44,323 nt of DNA from an uncultured Caulobacter sp. (GTDB taxonomy: Bacteria > Pseudomonadota > Alphaproteobacteria > Caulobacterales > Caulobacteraceae), in NCBI RefSeq assembly GCF_937900395.1, contig NZ_CALCDX010000030.1, positions 1 through 44,323 on the forward strand, given 5' to 3'. Position numbers and translations under genes: made by a program. Within the stretch, counting starts at the first letter, position 1; each line of letters starts with the position of its first letter. The notes under the pieces were generated by a model. It was given only the letters and a program-made list of their open reading frames with translations. It ran no database searches and was not told where the DNA came from. This document shows, piece after piece, positions 7,746 to 15,528 of the stretch.

Positions 7746-8354
7746 TCAGGCGCCCCAGGCCGAGACCAGGGCGGCGGCGCGTTCGCCGACCTCCTGGGCC
7801 GTGTAGCCCGGCCGGTACAGTTCGCCGCCGACCCCGATGCCCGCGACGCCCGCCGCGCGCCAGGGCTCAAGGTTGGCCGCGCCCACGCCGCCGACGGCGT
7901 AGACGAGAATGTCCTTGGGCAGCACGTCCTTGACCGCCTTGATGTGGCCGGGGCCGAACGAGCTGGCCGGATAGAGCTTCAGCGCCTTGGCGCCGGCCTT
8001 CACGGCCACGAAGGCTTCCGAGGGCGTGGCGAAGCCCGGCATGGCGGTCAGGCCCAGTTCCACGGCGCGCGCGATCACGGCCGCGTCGGTATTGGGCGTG
8101 ACGATCAGCTTGCCGCCGACGCCGGCCACCTGGTCCACGACCTCGGGCACCAGCACCGTGCCGGCGCCGCACAGGGCCTGGTCGCCGAAGGCGTCGCACA
8201 GCTTGCCGATGCTCTCCAGCGGATCGGGCGAGTTCATCGGCACCTCGATGCCCTTGATCCCGGCGGCGACCAGGGCGGCGGCGATGTCGACGATCTCGGT
8301 CGGCTTCACGCCGCGCAGGATGGCCACGATGGGGGGCGGAGCGGCGTGGGTCAT
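7746..8354 (-). CDS. dgoA: 2-dehydro-3-deoxy-6-phosphogalactonate aldolase
   Basis: This is a class I aldolase of the KDPG/KDPGal family, about 202 residues. It cleaves 2-dehydro-3-deoxy-6-phosphogalactonate to pyruvate and glyceraldehyde-3-phosphate. Visible motifs are the family N-terminus (IVAILRGV), the catalytic Glu in GIEVPMNS and the phosphate-binding and Schiff-base region (GAKALKLYPASSFGP, with Lys as the likely nucleophile). The start at 8354 is preferred because AGAGAAG lies eight bases upstream. An upstream in-frame GTG at 8363 would sit directly against that site. It overlaps or abuts the end of the kinase gene, so the two are translationally coupled. The pairing with DgoK marks the DeLey-Doudoroff pathway rather than Entner-Doudoroff use of KDPG. 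Confidence 0.92.
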   Translation of the reverse strand: MTHAAPPPIVAILRGVKPTEIVDIAAALVAAGIKGIEVPMNSPDPLESIGKLCDAFGDQALCGAGTVLVPEVVDQVAGVGGKLIVTPNTDAAVIARAVELGLTAMPGFATPSEAFVAVKAGAKALKLYPASSFGPGHIKAVKDVLPKDILVYAVGGVGAANLEPWRAAGVAGIGVGGELYRPGYTAQEVGERAAALVSAWGA

Positions 8355-8359
8355 AAGCT

Positions 8360-9274
8360 TCACTTCTCTTGAGATCTGGAGATTGCCGAGAGGCCGGCGA
8401 GCACGGCCGCGTCGCCGTCGACGACGGACGCAGCCACGTCGATCTTGGCCAGGGCCTGGACATAGAGGTCGCTGAGCGCGCCCGCGCCGATCACGGTCAC
8501 GGCGTCCATCGGCCCGAACCAGTCACGGGCGGCGGCGACGTCGGCGCCGATCAAGAGGCCCGACAAATAGCCCATGGCGTCGGCGGGGCTCATGCCGTCC
8601 AGCAGCTGGCGGGCGCGGGTCTCGAACATCAGGTGCGGCAAGCGCGCGGCGCCGTGCTCGGCGATGCGCGAGAGGCCCAGGGCGAAGCCCTCGGCCGAAC
8701 CGTCGGCCTGGCTTCCGCCGCCGGCCGCCAGGGTCGAGTGCTTCTTCAGCAGGGCGAAGGCCTCGCCGACCGGGGCGGTGACGAAGCCGGTGACCTTGCC
8801 GTCCTCGACCACGGTCCACTTGTTGTGCGTGCCGGGCAGGACCAGCAGATGGCGGCCGGTCTGCAGGGCCGGGTTCAGCGACAGGGCGCCGAAGACCTGG
8901 GTCTCCTCGCCGCGCATCACGTCGGGACCGCCCAGCGGATTCACGCAGGAGAGGCCGGGGACCAGGGTCACCGGCAAGCCGTCGGCCTCGAGCCGGATCG
9001 TGCGCTGGGCGATCGCCGCCGGATCGGCCGGGCAGGGGGCGTAGGGCGCCAGGGTCCAGCCGATGCTGGAGCCGACCATGCCGCACAGGATGGCGCCGGA
9101 GGGCCTAGCCTCGCGCCAGTCGCCGACCAGGTCGAGGAAGGTCTTTTCGGGGGTGTCGGTCAGGGCCGAGACGCCCGGGCCGTCGCGGCGGTGGATCACG
9201 CTCTTGCCCTGGCGCAGCCATAGCCGCAGACGCGAGGTGCCCCAGTCGCCGACGATCACGACATCCTGGTCCAT
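8360..9274 (-). CDS. dgoK: 2-dehydro-3-deoxygalactonokinase
   Basis: A 304-residue kinase that phosphorylates 2-dehydro-3-deoxygalactonate with ATP ahead of the aldolase. The family landmarks are present: VGDWGTSRLRLWL at the N-terminus (an actin-like phosphate loop), AILCGMVGSSIGW, PDVMRGEETQVFGAL and VLPGTHNKWTVVEDGKVTGF. The C-terminal part ends in the small nucleotide-binding lobe (VIGAGALSDLYVQAL). It heads a compact minus-strand operon with dgoA and, further down, the FCD regulator. No galactonate dehydratase or permease is within the window, so the upstream steps must be encoded elsewhere. A short ORF (9274-9327) overlaps its start codon. Confidence 0.92.
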   Translation of the reverse strand: MDQDVVIVGDWGTSRLRLWLRQGKSVIHRRDGPGVSALTDTPEKTFLDLVGDWREARPSGAILCGMVGSSIGWTLAPYAPCPADPAAIAQRTIRLEADGLPVTLVPGLSCVNPLGGPDVMRGEETQVFGALSLNPALQTGRHLLVLPGTHNKWTVVEDGKVTGFVTAPVGEAFALLKKHSTLAAGGGSQADGSAEGFALGLSRIAEHGAARLPHLMFETRARQLLDGMSPADAMGYLSGLLIGADVAAARDWFGPMDAVTVIGAGALSDLYVQALAKIDVAASVVDGDAAVLAGLSAISRSQEK

Positions 9275-9327
9275 CAGGCTTTGACCTTCGCCGTCGCGCG
9301 TCGCCGTCCCGTGTTCCCGTCGCTCAT
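9274..9327 (-). CDS. Possible 17-codon upstream ORF coupled to dgoK
   Basis: An ATG at 9327 behind AGGGACGATC opens a very short basic peptide (MSDGNTGRRRATAKVKA) whose TGA overlaps the dgoK ATG as TGATG. Such an arrangement allows translational coupling. It could equally be a remnant of a longer frame or chance, and there is no other evidence that it is made. Confidence 0.3.
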   Translation of the reverse strand: MSDGNTGRRRATAKVKA

Positions 9328-9372
9328 GATCGTCCCTAACGCGGCGCTGATATCGTCCGCTCCGCGTGTGGA

Positions 9373-9389
9373 ATTATAGTACAATATAA
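9373..9389 (-). promoter_or_regulatory. Candidate dgoK promoter with overlapping regulator palindrome
   Basis: On the minus strand a perfect TATAAT lies at 9378-9373, about 95 bases before dgoK, with only a weak -35 (GATTGC) 17 bases upstream. TTATATTGTACTATAA (9389-9374) is an imperfect palindrome, six of eight pairs, overlapping the -10. FCD/GntR sites often have the form TNGTNNNACNA, and TTGTACTATAA is one change away. A repressor bound here would block the promoter. This is inference. Confidence 0.45.
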
Positions 9390-9466
9390 GGCCGCGCAAT
9401 CGCGCTGCATACGACCACTTGGGGTCTGGCCAAGCCGCCTTTGCCCGGCGAGTGTCCCTCAAAGGA

Positions 9467-9482
9467 TTGATAGCGCTATCAA
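9467..9482. promoter_or_regulatory. Perfect 16-bp LacI-type palindrome upstream of GH31 gene
   Basis: TTGATAGCGCTATCAA is a perfect palindrome centred on GCGC, 25 bases before the start of the GH31 gene. Short CG-centred palindromes of this kind are typical LacI-family operators. No LacI gene is in the window, so the regulator would act from elsewhere. Confidence 0.6.
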
Positions 9483-9506
9483 GGCGCTCGGCGAGGGAGA
9501 ACGCGG

Positions 9507-12341
9507 ATGGGCGCTTGGCGTGTGGCGGCGGTGGTTTCGTGGGGGGCTCTGATGGCCTCGACCTCGGCCCTGGCCCTGGACTTCGAGCGGACCGCCGACG
9601 GGGTGATCGTCACGCCCGCGTCCGGGCCGGCCAAGAAGGTCCGGCTGCAGGTCATGGGCGATCGCATCATCCGCGTCACCGCCTCGCCGACCGACGAGAT
9701 CAAGGCCCCGCCGAGCCTGATGGTGATCGCCGCGCCGAGGACCTCGGGCTTCACGGTGTCGGAGGCCGGCGGCAAGGTCGTGCTGAAGGCCGGCAAGGCC
9801 ACCGCCGAAGTGGCGCTCAAGGACGGCGCGGTGTCGTTCAAGGACGCCTCGGGCAAGACCGTCCTGGCCGAGCAGGGGCGCTCGGCGTTCAAGCCGCTGA
9901 GCATCGACGGCAAGGGCTTCTACGCCGTCAGCCAGAGGTTCAACCCGAACACCGACGAAGGCTTCTATGGCCTGGGCCAGCACCAGAACGGCCAGATGAA
10001 CTACAACGGCCAGGACGTCGAGCTGGCCCAATACAATCGCGCCATCGCCATCCCGTTCGTCCTGTCGACCCGCAACTACGGCGTCCTCTGGGACAACAAC
10101 GGGATCACTCGCTTCGGCGACCCGACGCCCTACGCCCTGGCCTCGCGCGACCTGAAGATCTTCGACAAGGCCGGCAAGCCCGGCGGCTTCACTGCCCAGT
10201 ACTTCGTGAACGGCCAGCCGAGGCTGACCCGCGTCGAGGCGGACGTGAACTATCAGTATCTGAAGGACCTTCCGACCTGGCCGGCCGAGCTGACGGGCGC
10301 CGACCAGAAGTCGCTGAAGGGCGCCAGCGTCGTCTGGGAGGGCTTCGTCGAGCCGAAGACCTCCGGCGTCCAGAAGTTCAAGCTGTACTCGTCCAGCTAC
10401 GCCAAGCTGTGGGTCGACGGCCAGCTGAAGATCGACCGCTGGCGGCAGAACTGGAACCCGTGGTTCCACAACTTCACCGCCCCGATGAAGGCCGGGACGC
10501 GCCACAAGGTGCGGATCGAATGGACCCCGGACGACGGCTACATCGCCCTGCTGCACAACGACCCGCTGCCCGCCGCCCAACAGAAGTCGCTGACCCTGAC
10601 CTCGGACGTCGCCCACGCCGTCGACTACTACTTCGTCTCGGGCGACAACCTGGACCAGGTCGTGTCGGGCTATCGCCAGCTGACCGGCAAGGCGCAAGCG
10701 ATGCCGCGCTGGGCCTATGGCTTCTGGCAGAGCCGTCAGCGCTACGAGACCCAGGACCAGATCGTCGGCGTGCTCAAGGAATACCGCGACCGCAAGCTGC
10801 CGATCGACAATGTCGTGATGGACTGGCGCTACTGGAAGGACGACCAGTGGGGTAGCCACAGGTTCGACGAGACGCGCTTTCCCGATCCTCAGAAGATGCT
10901 GGACGACATCCACGGGATGAACGGCCGCTTCATGATCTCGATCTGGCCCAAGTTCTATCCGTGGACCGAACACTTCAAGGAACTCGACGCCAAAGGCCAC
11001 ATGTACAAGCGCAACATCGAGCAGGGCGCCGTGGACTGGGTGGGACCGGGCTATCTGAACTCGTTCTACGACCCCTATTCCAAGGAAGCGCGCGACATCT
11101 ATTGGCGCCAGGTCAAGGACAGGCTGAAGCGTTACGGCGTCGACGCCTGGTGGATGGACAGCGACGAGCCGGACATGCACTCCAATCTCGACATCCCTGA
11201 GCGCACCCTGCGCATGGGGCCGACCGCGATGGGACCGGGCGCGGCGTTCTTCAATTCCTATCCGCTGATCCACACCCAAGGCGTCTTCGAGGGTGAGCAT
11301 GCGCTCGATCCGAACAAGCGCAGCTTCATCCTGTCGCGCTCAGGGTTCGGCGGCATCCAGCGTCATGGCGTGGCGTTGTGGAGCGGCGATGTCGTGGCCC
11401 GCTGGGATGATTTCCGGGACCAAATCTCGGCCGGGGTGAATCTCTCGATGTCGGGCGTGCCCAACTGGACCACCGACATCGGCGGCTTCTCGGTCGAGGA
11501 TCGCTACACCAACCAGGACCCCAAGCACCTGGAGGAATGGCGCGAGCTGAACCTGCGCTGGTTCCAGTTCGGGGCCTTCTCGCCGCTGTTCCGCAGCCAC
11601 GGCGAGTTCCCGTACCGCGAGATCTATAACCTCGCGCCGGAGGGCTCGGAGATCTATCAGAGCCTGGCCTGGTACGACGCCCTGCGCTATCGGCTGATGC
11701 CCTATACCCAGACCCTGGCGGGCGAGACTTATCACCGCGACGGCAGCATCATGCGCGGCCTGGTCATGGATTTCCCAAGCGATTTGAAGGCGCGCAACGT
11801 CGACGACGAGTATCTCTACGGCCCGGCCTTCCTGGTCGCGCCGGTGACCCAGTTCAAGGCCCGCTCGCGCGCGGTCTATCTGCCGGCCGGCGCTGCCTGG
11901 TACGACTTCGAGACTGGCCAGCGCCACGCGGGCGGCCAGACGATCAAGGCTCAGGCGCCGCTCGCGCGCATGCCGCTGTTCGTCAAGGCTGGCGCGATCG
12001 TGCCGGCCACCGAGGTCCAGCAATATGTCGGCGAGAAGCCCGACGCGCCGATCACCTTCGTCGTCTATACCGGCCAGGACGGCCGTTTCGAGCTCTACGA
12101 GGACGACGGCCTGTCGATGGCCTACCAGCGCGGGGCCTACAGCCGCATCCCGGTCAGCTATGACGAGGCCAGCGGCCGCCTGACCATCGGCGCCCGCTCT
12201 GGCCGCTACGACGGCATGGTCGAGCGGCGTGTGTTCAAGGTCCGCTTTGTCGGACCGGGCGTGAAATCCGTCGGCTTCGACGCGGCCGACGCGACGATCG
12301 ACTACGCCGGAGCCCCCGTCGTGATCATGCGCGGTCGGTAG
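9507..12341 (+). CDS. Secreted GH31 alpha-xylosidase/alpha-glucosidase with PA14 insert
   Basis: A 944-residue glycoside hydrolase with a cleavable signal peptide (ending STSALA, near residue 23). Residues about 25-230 are the N-terminal beta-sandwich, with YGLGQHQNGQMNY. Residues about 240-360 form an inserted PA14-like domain (SSSYAKLWVDGQLKID, FTAPMKAGTRHKVRIEW). The catalytic barrel follows: the nucleophile Asp lies in WWMDSDEPD (about residue 549) and the acid/base Asp in LWSGDVVARWDDF (about 627). C-terminal beta domains complete it. A PA14 insert within GH31 is known from the xyloglucan-active alpha-xylosidase Xyl31A of Cellvibrio japonicus, so xyloglucan oligosaccharides are a plausible substrate. 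The start follows GGGAGA, with a LacI-type palindrome at 9467-9482. No operon partner follows. Confidence 0.88.
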   Translation: MGAWRVAAVVSWGALMASTSALALDFERTADGVIVTPASGPAKKVRLQVMGDRIIRVTASPTDEIKAPPSLMVIAAPRTSGFTVSEAGGKVVLKAGKATAEVALKDGAVSFKDASGKTVLAEQGRSAFKPLSIDGKGFYAVSQRFNPNTDEGFYGLGQHQNGQMNYNGQDVELAQYNRAIAIPFVLSTRNYGVLWDNNGITRFGDPTPYALASRDLKIFDKAGKPGGFTAQYFVNGQPRLTRVEADVNYQYLKDLPTWPAELTGADQKSLKGASVVWEGFVEPKTSGVQKFKLYSSSYAKLWVDGQLKIDRWRQNWNPWFHNFTAPMKAGTRHKVRIEWTPDDGYIALLHNDPLPAAQQKSLTLTSDVAHAVDYYFVSGDNLDQVVSGYRQLTGKAQAMPRWAYGFWQSRQRYETQDQIVGVLKEYRDRKLPIDNVVMDWRYWKDDQWGSHRFDETRFPDPQKMLDDIHGMNGRFMISIWPKFYPWTEHFKELDAKGHMYKRNIEQGAVDWVGPGYLNSFYDPYSKEARDIYWRQVKDRLKRYGVDAWWMDSDEPDMHSNLDIPERTLRMGPTAMGPGAAFFNSYPLIHTQGVFEGEHALDPNKRSFILSRSGFGGIQRHGVALWSGDVVARWDDFRDQISAGVNLSMSGVPNWTTDIGGFSVEDRYTNQDPKHLEEWRELNLRWFQFGAFSPLFRSHGEFPYREIYNLAPEGSEIYQSLAWYDALRYRLMPYTQTLAGETYHRDGSIMRGLVMDFPSDLKARNVDDEYLYGPAFLVAPVTQFKARSRAVYLPAGAAWYDFETGQRHAGGQTIKAQAPLARMPLFVKAGAIVPATEVQQYVGEKPDAPITFVVYTGQDGRFELYEDDGLSMAYQRGAYSRIPVSYDEASGRLTIGARSGRYDGMVERRVFKVRFVGPGVKSVGFDAADATIDYAGAPVVIMRGR

Positions 12342-12408
12342 CCAGGGGCTGGCGAGGGAGCCTGTCGGCCTCTTCTTCGTTGGAAGGGGAGGCAAGGAGG
12401 CTCTCTCG

Positions 12409-12558
12409 ATGCGTCGTCACCTTCGTTTCCTGTCGGACGCCTGGAAGGCGCTGGTGTTCTTCGTGACCGTCCGCGCGGCGGCCAAGCCCTGCCGCTCGCG
12501 CCGCGTTCCGCCCAGGGTCTCGGAAACTTCGCCGGCCCGCGCGGGTCAATTGCTCTGA
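12409..12558 (+). CDS. Possible small basic protein, 49 residues
   Basis: An ATG at 12409 follows a GGAGG site ten bases upstream and opens a 49-residue frame ending at a TGA. The predicted peptide has a hydrophobic patch (ALVFFVTVRAAA) followed by a strongly basic segment (KPCRSRRVPPR). Third codon positions are mostly G or C, in line with real coding. It is followed by an AT-rich flagellin promoter region. No family is recognised and no function can be given. Confidence 0.5.
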   Translation: MRRHLRFLSDAWKALVFFVTVRAAAKPCRSRRVPPRVSETSPARAGQLL

Positions 12559-12797
12559 ATCTAAATTAATGTCCTTGCCCTGATTGCATGTATCAAATTG
12601 AGACAAATTTGTTACCGAACTGGGCATAGGTTAGGTAAATTTCAAATTCACCCTTAACAAAAAAGTCCGTTTATTTAATTCTTTATCTTACTTCCTTAAA
12701 CGAAGACGAAAGTATGTTGCTGGATACTTATCGTGGGTAAAACGCCCGCCGGTCGTCAAAAGGACACCGGAACACCTCGAATAGGAGTTGTTTCGTT
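12559..12797 (+). promoter_or_regulatory. AT-rich flagellin upstream region with leader hairpin
   Basis: This region has far lower GC than its surroundings, typical of a strong promoter region. I could not place a convincing sigma54 (GG-N10-GC) or sigma28 site by eye. Just before the gene, CCGGTCGTCAAAAGGACACC plus GG (12749-12770) folds into an eight-pair stem with one bulged C and an AAAAG loop. An AGGAG site (about 12784) follows. In Caulobacter the FlbT protein is known to bind the 5' leader of flagellin mRNA, so this hairpin is a candidate target. Confidence 0.5.
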
Positions 12798-13619
12798 ATG
12801 GCGCTGAACAGCATCAACACGAACTCCGGGGCCATGATCGCCCTGCAAAATCTGAACGCCACCAACGCCGAGCTTGGCACCGTCCAACAGCGCATCAACA
12901 CCGGTAAGAAGGTGGGCAGCGCCAAGGACAACGGCGCCGTCTGGGCCATGTCCAAGACGCAGTCGGCCAACGCCCAATCGCTGAATTCGGTGAAGGACTC
13001 GCTGCAGCGCGGTCAGTCCACCATCGACGTCGCGCTCGCCGCCGGCGACACCATCACCGACCTGCTCGGCAAGATGAAGGAAAAGGCCCTGGCCGCTTCC
13101 GACACCTCGCTGAACACCGCGTCTTTCAACGCGCTGAAGTCGGACTTTGACTCGCTCTACAAGCAGATCACCAAGGCCGCTACGAACTCCAAGTTCAACG
13201 GCGCCAGCCTGGCCACCGGCTCTGTCGCGTCGATGGTCTTCCTCGCCAACTCGGATGGTTCGGGCCTGACGGTCACCGCCCAAACCCTGACCGTTGGCGG
13301 TCTGGGCCTGAGCGCCACGCCGACCTTCGCCTCCGCCTCCGCGGCGAAGACGATGATCGCCACCATCGACAAGGCCATCGGCACCGCCACCAACAAGCTG
13401 GCCGCGCTCGGCACCGCCTCGATCGGTCTCGACACCCACCTGACCTTCATCGGCAAGCTGCAAGACAGCCTGGACGCCGGTGTGGGCAACCTGGTGGACG
13501 CCGACCTGGCCAAGGAAAGCGCCAAGCTGCAGTCGCTGCAAACCAAGCAGCAGCTGGGTATTCAGGCGCTGTCGATCGCGAACTCCTCGAGCTCGTCGAT
13601 CCTGAGCCTGTTCCGCTAA
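12798..13619 (+). CDS. Flagellin (FljM/FljN/FljO-like)
   Basis: A 273-residue flagellin, the subunit of the flagellar filament, exported through the flagellar type III apparatus without a cleaved signal. The conserved N-terminal D0/D1 helices (about 1-140) include SINTNSGAMIALQNLNATNA and INTGKKVGSAKDNGAVWA. The conserved C-terminal helices (about 205-273) end in LSIANSSSSSILSLFR. The short variable middle is typical of Caulobacter flagellins, which are smaller than enteric ones. It resembles the FljMNO group more than FljJKL, but one copy alone does not decide which. A UUCG-loop terminator follows at once (13662-13691), so it is monocistronic. No other flagellar genes are nearby. Confidence 0.95.
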   Translation: MALNSINTNSGAMIALQNLNATNAELGTVQQRINTGKKVGSAKDNGAVWAMSKTQSANAQSLNSVKDSLQRGQSTIDVALAAGDTITDLLGKMKEKALAASDTSLNTASFNALKSDFDSLYKQITKAATNSKFNGASLATGSVASMVFLANSDGSGLTVTAQTLTVGGLGLSATPTFASASAAKTMIATIDKAIGTATNKLAALGTASIGLDTHLTFIGKLQDSLDAGVGNLVDADLAKESAKLQSLQTKQQLGIQALSIANSSSSSILSLFR

Positions 13620-13661
13620 GACGGATACCCGAGAGCCGGCGTTCGCGCCGGCGCTCATCTG

Positions 13662-13691
13662 GGGCGAGCCTTCGGGCTCGCCCTTTTTCTT
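13662..13691 (+). terminator. Rho-independent terminator of the flagellin gene
   Basis: A nine-pair GC-rich stem (GGGCGAGCC / GGCTCGCCC) closes a TTCG tetraloop and is followed by TTTTTCTTT. A second hairpin (GCCGGC...GCCGGC, about 13635-13652) lies just before it. Confidence 0.9.
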
Positions 13692-13757
13692 TGCCTGAGG
13701 CTTTGGCTTGGCGCGCGTTCGGCGGCGAAACCGCGCACACTTTCGCCTAACGCGCTC

Positions 13758-15371
13758 TCAGGTCCCGAACTGGGTGAACGGCACGCGGTTGAAGAACCGG
13801 CGCTCGGCGCCGCGCGGGTCATCCTCCATGTGGGAGGCGTTGTCGAACACCATCGTCTGGCGGCGCTCCAGCGTATAGGGCTCCCACTTGGGCAGGCTTC
13901 CGCCATTCGGATCGCCGGTGCGAGCAAACGCGATGAAGGCGTCGCTCATCGTGTTCGACATGGCGACCGACTCCGGTCCCGTTCCGACGATCGAGCCCTT
14001 GGCGTCCAGCGTGCCGAACACCAGGCCGATGTCGATCGTGTGCGGCGCGCCAAAGATCCCGCCCTGGATCGGCGACTTCCAATTGACTTGGTACACATAG
14101 GCCGGCGCGCCGGCCCGGGCCCGCTCCTCGGCCTGGATGATCGCGGCCTTCCACGAGCGCCCGGCGGTCGAGGCGGCGAAATAGACGTCGGCCGGCGAAT
14201 AGGTCGGATAGGTCTGGCGGTAGAACGCCACCACCGTCTCGGGATCGATGTCGATGCGGGCGTTGAACTGGCCCGGCAGCCTGGCGATCACTTCGTCCCA
14301 GGTCTGCGGGAAGGCCTTGGCGTCCCAGCCGATGAAACCCTTGGTCTCGTCGTGGGTGTTGCCGCACATCATCGGGACCGACAGGCTCAGCGGCGTGGCG
14401 TCGGGGAAGAACGGATGGCGGTTGAGGCTCCGCTCGTCCAGCACCGGACCCATATAGACCCCGCCCGAGGCGGCGATCGGATCGACGGCCTTCAGGCCGG
14501 CCAGCATGTCCTGGGCGGGTAGGGCGCGCAGGGCGGCGAGATCCTTGATCCCCAGCGTGTCCAGGAACGCCTTGGCGCGCCGGGTGGCGTTGAACGGACC
14601 GCCGACCGTCACCTGCTGGCCGCTCATGGTGGCGGCGCGGTGGAAGAGGCCCTTGGCCGCGGGCATCCCCATCAGGGTCGCGATCTTGGCGCCGCCGCCG
14701 GACTGGCCGAACAGCATCACCCGATCGGGATCGCCGCCGAAAGCGGCGATGTTGTCCCGCACCCACTGGAGCGCCAACACCAGGTCCAGCTGGCCGGCGT
14801 TGCCGCTGTCGGCGACGCTGGGATCGTTGAACAGGCGGGCCAGATAGAGATAGCCGAAGGCGTTCAGACGGTGGTTGACGGTGACCACCACGACGTCGCC
14901 GCGCCTGGCCAGCTTGGTCCCTTCGTACCACGGGCTTGCGCCCGAGCCGCCGTTATAGGCGCCGCCGTGAATGTAGACCATCACCGGCCGCTTGGCGCCG
15001 TCGGCAAGACCGTTCTTCCCCGGCTTGGCCGGCGTCCAGACATTGAGGAACAGGCAGTCTTCCGAGAGCGTCTCGCCCTCCTCGCCCTGGCCGGTCTGCA
15101 TCGAGGCTGCGCCGTAGGCGAGGGCGTCCTTCACGTCGGTCCAGGGCTCGGGTTTGGTCGGCGGCATGAACCGCCGCGTCCCCCCGGTGTCGGCGCCGTA
15201 GCGCAGGCCCTTGAAGACGCTGACCTCGCCGTCGACATAGCCGCGCACCCTGCCGTTGGTGGTCCTGACCACGGGCGAGCGCTTCTCGGCCGTGAAGCCA
15301 ATCGCCGGCAGGGCGGCGTAGGCGGCCACGGCGGCGGCGCCGGTGATCAGGGTGCGGCGGGTGGCGTCCAT
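13758..15371 (-). CDS. Secreted type B carboxylesterase
   Basis: About 537 residues from the preferred ATG at 15371, which has GGAGGAG upstream; earlier in-frame starts would add a poor N-terminus. The N-terminus is a twin-arginine-like export signal (DATRRTLITGAAAVAAYA). The alpha/beta hydrolase fold shows the oxyanion hole HGGAYNGGSG (about 135), the nucleophile elbow FGQSGGGAK (Ser near 223), an acidic residue in the DETKG region and a C-terminal catalytic His in the FGAPHTIDIGLVFG area. The elbow GQSGGG differs from the more common GESAG. Such enzymes hydrolyse carboxyl esters; here, next to glycosidases, a plant-polymer ester substrate is possible but unproven. A candidate LacI-type site lies upstream (15421-15434). 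Confidence 0.88.
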   Translation of the reverse strand: MDATRRTLITGAAAVAAYAALPAIGFTAEKRSPVVRTTNGRVRGYVDGEVSVFKGLRYGADTGGTRRFMPPTKPEPWTDVKDALAYGAASMQTGQGEEGETLSEDCLFLNVWTPAKPGKNGLADGAKRPVMVYIHGGAYNGGSGASPWYEGTKLARRGDVVVVTVNHRLNAFGYLYLARLFNDPSVADSGNAGQLDLVLALQWVRDNIAAFGGDPDRVMLFGQSGGGAKIATLMGMPAAKGLFHRAATMSGQQVTVGGPFNATRRAKAFLDTLGIKDLAALRALPAQDMLAGLKAVDPIAASGGVYMGPVLDERSLNRHPFFPDATPLSLSVPMMCGNTHDETKGFIGWDAKAFPQTWDEVIARLPGQFNARIDIDPETVVAFYRQTYPTYSPADVYFAASTAGRSWKAAIIQAEERARAGAPAYVYQVNWKSPIQGGIFGAPHTIDIGLVFGTLDAKGSIVGTGPESVAMSNTMSDAFIAFARTGDPNGGSLPKWEPYTLERRQTMVFDNASHMEDDPRGAERRFFNRVPFTQFGT

Positions 15372-15420
15372 CGAGTCTCCTCCGGCGGCTTCTAACGAGC
15401 TTCCGGCCAGCGGTAGCACA

Positions 15421-15434
15421 TGACACCGGTAGCA
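15421..15434. promoter_or_regulatory. Candidate LacI-type operator upstream of carboxylesterase
   Basis: The minus-strand sequence TGCTACCGGTGTCA matches the site upstream of the xylose permease (TGTTACCGGTATCA, read on the plus strand at 37330-37343) at 12 of 14 positions, including the ACCGGT centre. It lies 50 bases upstream of the esterase start and 95 bases upstream of the divergent S41 gene. Recognition by a common regulator is inferred. Confidence 0.4.
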
Positions 15435-15528
15435 ATCCATCGACTGTACGCGTCTTACGGCCATTTAACGTGCTCACGGCGGTTTGGCCGGCTAGGAGCC
15501 GAGGGAGCTTGAGGGGGATAACGTCGTT

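Noticed and set aside
9459..11300. A 613-codon open frame antisense to the GH31 gene
   Set aside because: The plus-strand GH31 protein has all family motifs; the antisense frame has none and is a GC-bias artefact.
12559..12797. A sigma54 promoter (GG-N10-GC) for the flagellin gene
   Set aside because: The only TTGC near the expected distance (about 12715) lacks the GG at -24, so no site could be supported by eye.
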